Shown here: positions 50,759-53,261 of the stretch, one piece after another
Numbering within the stretch: the stretch's first letter is position 1
Layout of the letters: the number at the start of each line of letters is the position of its first letter
Origin: Bacillota bacterium
GTDB lineage: Bacteria > Bacillota > Clostridia > Christensenellales > Aristaeellaceae
NCBI GenBank assembly: GCA_023404715.1
Contig: JAEYAR010000199.1
Span: 1 to 53,261, forward strand
Reading direction: 5' to 3'
Length of the DNA stretch: 53,261 nt
Position numbers and translations under genes: made by a program
Notes under the pieces: model-generated
Database searches by the model: none
Told to the model about the DNA's origin: nothing
Seen by the model: only the letters and a program-made list of their open reading frames with translations

Positions 50759-52136
50759 TTTGAAGCGGGCGATCCAGGCCGATCTTTCCTCTCTGTGCAC
50801 AACGCAGCGCGAACGCGCAGCCATCCTTAGAAAAGCATTGGAGGGTAAGAAAGTGAAAAAGAAGATACCGGCCATCCTTGCGTTGGCCGCAGCGCTCGCG
50901 CTGGCGGCGACAACGGCGCTGGCCTATACGCTGCTCTCGAATCAGTACTTTGAGCGTGTGGCGCAAACACAAGCGAAACATGGGTTTTACGACGAATGGA
51001 CGATTCATGAGAAGCTGTCCTTGCTCTCGTGGATGAGGGCGTTCGGCGTCGAAATGGACGAAGAGGAGGCGGACGCGCTGCTTGCGGGCGGCATGTCAGC
51101 CCGCGAGCGCGAAGAGCGCATCGACGCGCTGATCGTCGCAAAGTACGGCGTAGACGGACGGGCGGACACGGTCTCGCTGGAGAGCGTCTTTGATAAGGAG
51201 TGGGGCGAAATCTCCGAATGGCCCATGGAGCGCAAGGCGTGGTACTCGCAGATGCTCATCGACAGCGGTCTGATGGGCGGCGACGACGACGTCTTCAAGC
51301 TGCCCGCTGACGGCGCCGTCTCGCCCGAGCGCGCAATGGAGGTGGCGCGCCATGAGATTCTGTCCGTATGGGGTCTTACGGACGCGGACCTCGCGGGTTA
51401 CGAAGCCCAATGGGCTTACCTTACCCATGCGTCCGATCGGGCGCAAAAGCTGTTGCACTACGAGATAACCTTTGTCCCATCCGATGGTAAGGGCAGTACA
51501 TACCGCTGCTCAGTCAGCGATGAGGGCAAAGTGCTTTCCAGCGCGGACAACCCGCTGGCGAGCTCCCCCGCCGAGGAAAAGGCTTGGGTGGAGGCGGAAG
51601 CGCATGTGGACGACCCGGAGGTTCGGGCCATCCTGATGGACTACGCTGACGCGCACGGCTTCTCCAGCATAAGCCTCCAATTCTGGCCGCTCAAAAACAA
51701 GATGGAGGTGACCAATCTGATGCGTCCTGTCATTCAGGCGCACATGGAAGCGGATCCGCAGTACGCCAACATGCAAAACATCTATATCGCTGCCCACTGC
51801 TATGGCGTGCCGGACGATCAAGCGATCACGCAGGATCAGGCCGTCGCACTCGCGCAAGAGGCCCTGGCAGCGCGCCTGGGCGTTTCGGCGGAGCTGGCGT
51901 CCTCGGCCACGCTACGCTTCGCGTACTACGATATCACCGATCCGTCCGCCCCGCTCTTTAAGCTGACGCTCTATCCGGTATCTCTGCGGGAGGACTACGC
52001 GTCGCGCGGCGAGTCCATCCCCGAATGGTTGGTATGCGTGAACGCCTATACGGGAGATATCGCCCGGGCAGAGCCAATCGACCAAGGCCTGGATGGAGGC
52101 GTCACCCCGGAAAAGCTGGTCGAACTGCGAAACTGA
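50745..52136 (+). CDS. Membrane protein, probable anti-sigma partner with outside domains
   Basis: 463 residues. A short cytoplasmic N-terminus (about 40 residues, MQENNLKRAIQADLSSLC) is followed by one membrane segment (KKIPAILALAAALALAATTALAYTLL) and a long outside part with repeats of the kind SPERAMEVARHEILSVWGL and TQDQAVALAQEALAARLGV, like PepSY-type domains. Such proteins, encoded right after ECF sigma genes, bind the sigma factor at the membrane. The exact anti-sigma domain is not a clear ZAS type, so the role is inferred from position. Confidence 0.8.
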   Translation: MQENNLKRAIQADLSSLCTTQRERAAILRKALEGKKVKKKIPAILALAAALALAATTALAYTLLSNQYFERVAQTQAKHGFYDEWTIHEKLSLLSWMRAFGVEMDEEEADALLAGGMSAREREERIDALIVAKYGVDGRADTVSLESVFDKEWGEISEWPMERKAWYSQMLIDSGLMGGDDDVFKLPADGAVSPERAMEVARHEILSVWGLTDADLAGYEAQWAYLTHASDRAQKLLHYEITFVPSDGKGSTYRCSVSDEGKVLSSADNPLASSPAEEKAWVEAEAHVDDPEVRAILMDYADAHGFSSISLQFWPLKNKMEVTNLMRPVIQAHMEADPQYANMQNIYIAAHCYGVPDDQAITQDQAVALAQEALAARLGVSAELASSATLRFAYYDITDPSAPLFKLTLYPVSLREDYASRGESIPEWLVCVNAYTGDIARAEPIDQGLDGGVTPEKLVELRN

Positions 52137-52311
52137 ATCAAGATGATCCCTCATTTTCTACGAAGCCGTCGGCTTTGTCTACGGCCAGCGCCCCGGGCAT
52201 CAAGCAGGTGTCCGGGGCTTACTCCGGCCTATCTGTTCTCGGGATGCTCCTTGCCGCGCCAGGGCATCTATGGAATACATCCAGGGCATGGCGCATGATG
52301 CAAGATAGGCA

Positions 52312-52341
52312 TTGGACAGCGCGCGCCGCCTCGTCTACAAT
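52312..52341 (+). promoter_or_regulatory. Promoter of the terminal MATE gene
   Basis: TTGGAC (52312-52317) and TACAAT (52336-52341) with an 18-base spacer, about 55 bases before the ATG. Confidence 0.6.
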
Positions 52342-52395
52342 AAAGGCAGTCATGGAGGGCGCGCCTTTATTCTGTTCAAAAGGAGACATGCGCAC

Positions 52396-53261
52396 ATGTT
52401 TTCCGATCAAGCGTTAAGAAAGATGATTGTTCCCCTGTTTGGGGAGCAGCTGCTCGTCATGCTGGTGGGCATCGCGGATACCTTTGTGATCAGCTTTGTC
52501 GGGGAGGCCGCCGTCTCCGGCGTCTCGCTGGTCAATTCGTTCAACACGATCTTCATCTATCTATTTACGGCGCTCGCCTCCGGCGGCGCGGTCGTCATCA
52601 GTCAATATATCGGCAAACGCAACGCGCAGGCCGCCGGCGAATCGGCCAGCCAGTTGTTGACGGCCTCCGCCCTGTTTTCCGTCCTCCTCGCCGTTTTGAT
52701 TCTCATCGCGCATCGCCCGCTTATGCGGCTGATGTTCGGCCGGGTCGAAGCGCCGGTGATGGAGGCGTGCATCGTCTATCTCAAAATATCGGCCTACTCC
52801 TACCCCGCGCTGGCCATCTATAACGCAGGCGCCGCGCTCTACCGCAGCATGGGGAAAACCAGCGCGACGATGTACATCTCCGTGATCGCCAACGTCCTCA
52901 ACGTCGTCGGTAACGTCGCCGGCGTGTTCGTCCTGCGCGCAGGGGTCGCGGGCGTAGCCTATCCTACGTTGGTCGCCAGGGCTTTCTCCGCCGTCGCGAT
53001 CACCCTGCTGTGCTTTCGCGAACGGCTGCCGGTGCGGTATCGCAAACGTTGGGTTTTGAAGTGGAACGGGGGGCTTTTGCGCCGCATATTGGGCATCGCG
53101 ATTCCCAACGGCGTTGAAAACGGCATCTTTCAGTTCGTGAAAGTGGCGCTCAGCAGCGTCGTGGCGCTGTTCGGCACCTATCAGATCGCGGCGAATGGCT
53201 TGGCACAAAGCATCTGGTCGCTGGCTGCCATCATGGGGCTTGCGATGGGACCGGTTTATAC
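52396..53261 (+). CDS. MATE-family efflux transporter, 5' part (runs off the window)
   Basis: AAAGGAG precedes the ATG. The 288 residues present contain about eight membrane segments and the MATE start pattern (MIVPLFGEQLLVMLVGIADTFVI; SLVNSFNTIFIYLFTALASGGAVVISQYIGKRN). It is distinct from the MATE protein at 26937. The frame is open to the last base, so the 3' end lies outside. Confidence 0.92.
   Translation, partial: MFSDQALRKMIVPLFGEQLLVMLVGIADTFVISFVGEAAVSGVSLVNSFNTIFIYLFTALASGGAVVISQYIGKRNAQAAGESASQLLTASALFSVLLAVLILIAHRPLMRLMFGRVEAPVMEACIVYLKISAYSYPALAIYNAGAALYRSMGKTSATMYISVIANVLNVVGNVAGVFVLRAGVAGVAYPTLVARAFSAVAITLLCFRERLPVRYRKRWVLKWNGGLLRRILGIAIPNGVENGIFQFVKVALSSVVALFGTYQIAANGLAQSIWSLAAIMGLAMGPVY

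Overview
The window looks like the chromosome of a high-GC, anaerobic, probably spore-forming Clostridia-type Firmicute from a gut-like habitat. This is inferred, not proven, from gene content: a pta-ackA acetate pathway, tmcAL next to a ylbJ-type sporulation membrane protein, a DUF177-rpmF pair, a secreted FMN/FAD reductase of the kind used for anaerobic respiration of organic acceptors, strong purine-rich Shine-Dalgarno sites, and several families of short palindromic intergenic repeats. No species can be named from the sequence alone.

Layout. Positions 1-165 hold the 3' end of a 5S rRNA, tRNA-Asn and a terminator, so the window starts at the end of an rRNA operon. Positions 200-3720 hold small, mostly unrecognised accessory genes and an XRE regulator with palindromic operator-like sites. 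Positions 3970-8411 hold housekeeping-style singletons: DUF2156, GNAT, an aldo/keto reductase with 4Fe-4S motifs, YbjQ and DUF1801. Positions 8490-15886 form one apparent transcription unit: promoter, two successive terminator hairpins, an SSB-like protein, a BhlA/UviB-type holin, a 2008-residue DNRLRE/RHS protein with an AT-rich C-terminal domain that fits an NlpC/P60 peptidase, and a sigma-region-4/ArpU-like protein. Positions 15913-19082 hold two more XRE regulators and a DUF1016 PD-(D/E)XK nuclease gene bracketed by an exact 60-bp direct repeat.

Positions 19165-26334 hold a large secreted repeat protein, two similar leader regions and a two-component system whose kinase lacks the G2 box. 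Positions 26490-31550 hold a small HTH protein, a MarR-MATE pair and a MerR-flavoprotein reductase pair whose promoter has the 19-bp MerR-type spacer. Positions about 31870-38330 are an AT-richer island (HhH-GPD-like protein, IS110 transposase with a candidate bridge-RNA region, two ABC exporter halves, a small helical protein) flanked by near-identical direct repeats and a fragment of a DUF1700 gene. Positions 38715-44444 hold a PadR-DUF1700-DUF4097 operon, two secreted FMN-binding-like proteins and a divergent two-component system. The rest is rpmF-DUF177, ackA, pta, tmcAL, ylbJ, an ECF sigma/anti-sigma pair and a MATE exporter cut by the window end.

How genes work together: Pta and AckA make ATP and acetate from acetyl-CoA; MarR likely controls its translationally coupled MATE pump; MerR likely controls the secreted reductase; PadR likely controls the two envelope-type proteins encoded with it by ATGA overlaps. 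The RHS unit is the most system-like locus: the giant protein has no visible signal peptide, and the holin encoded just upstream offers a possible release route. That last link is inference.
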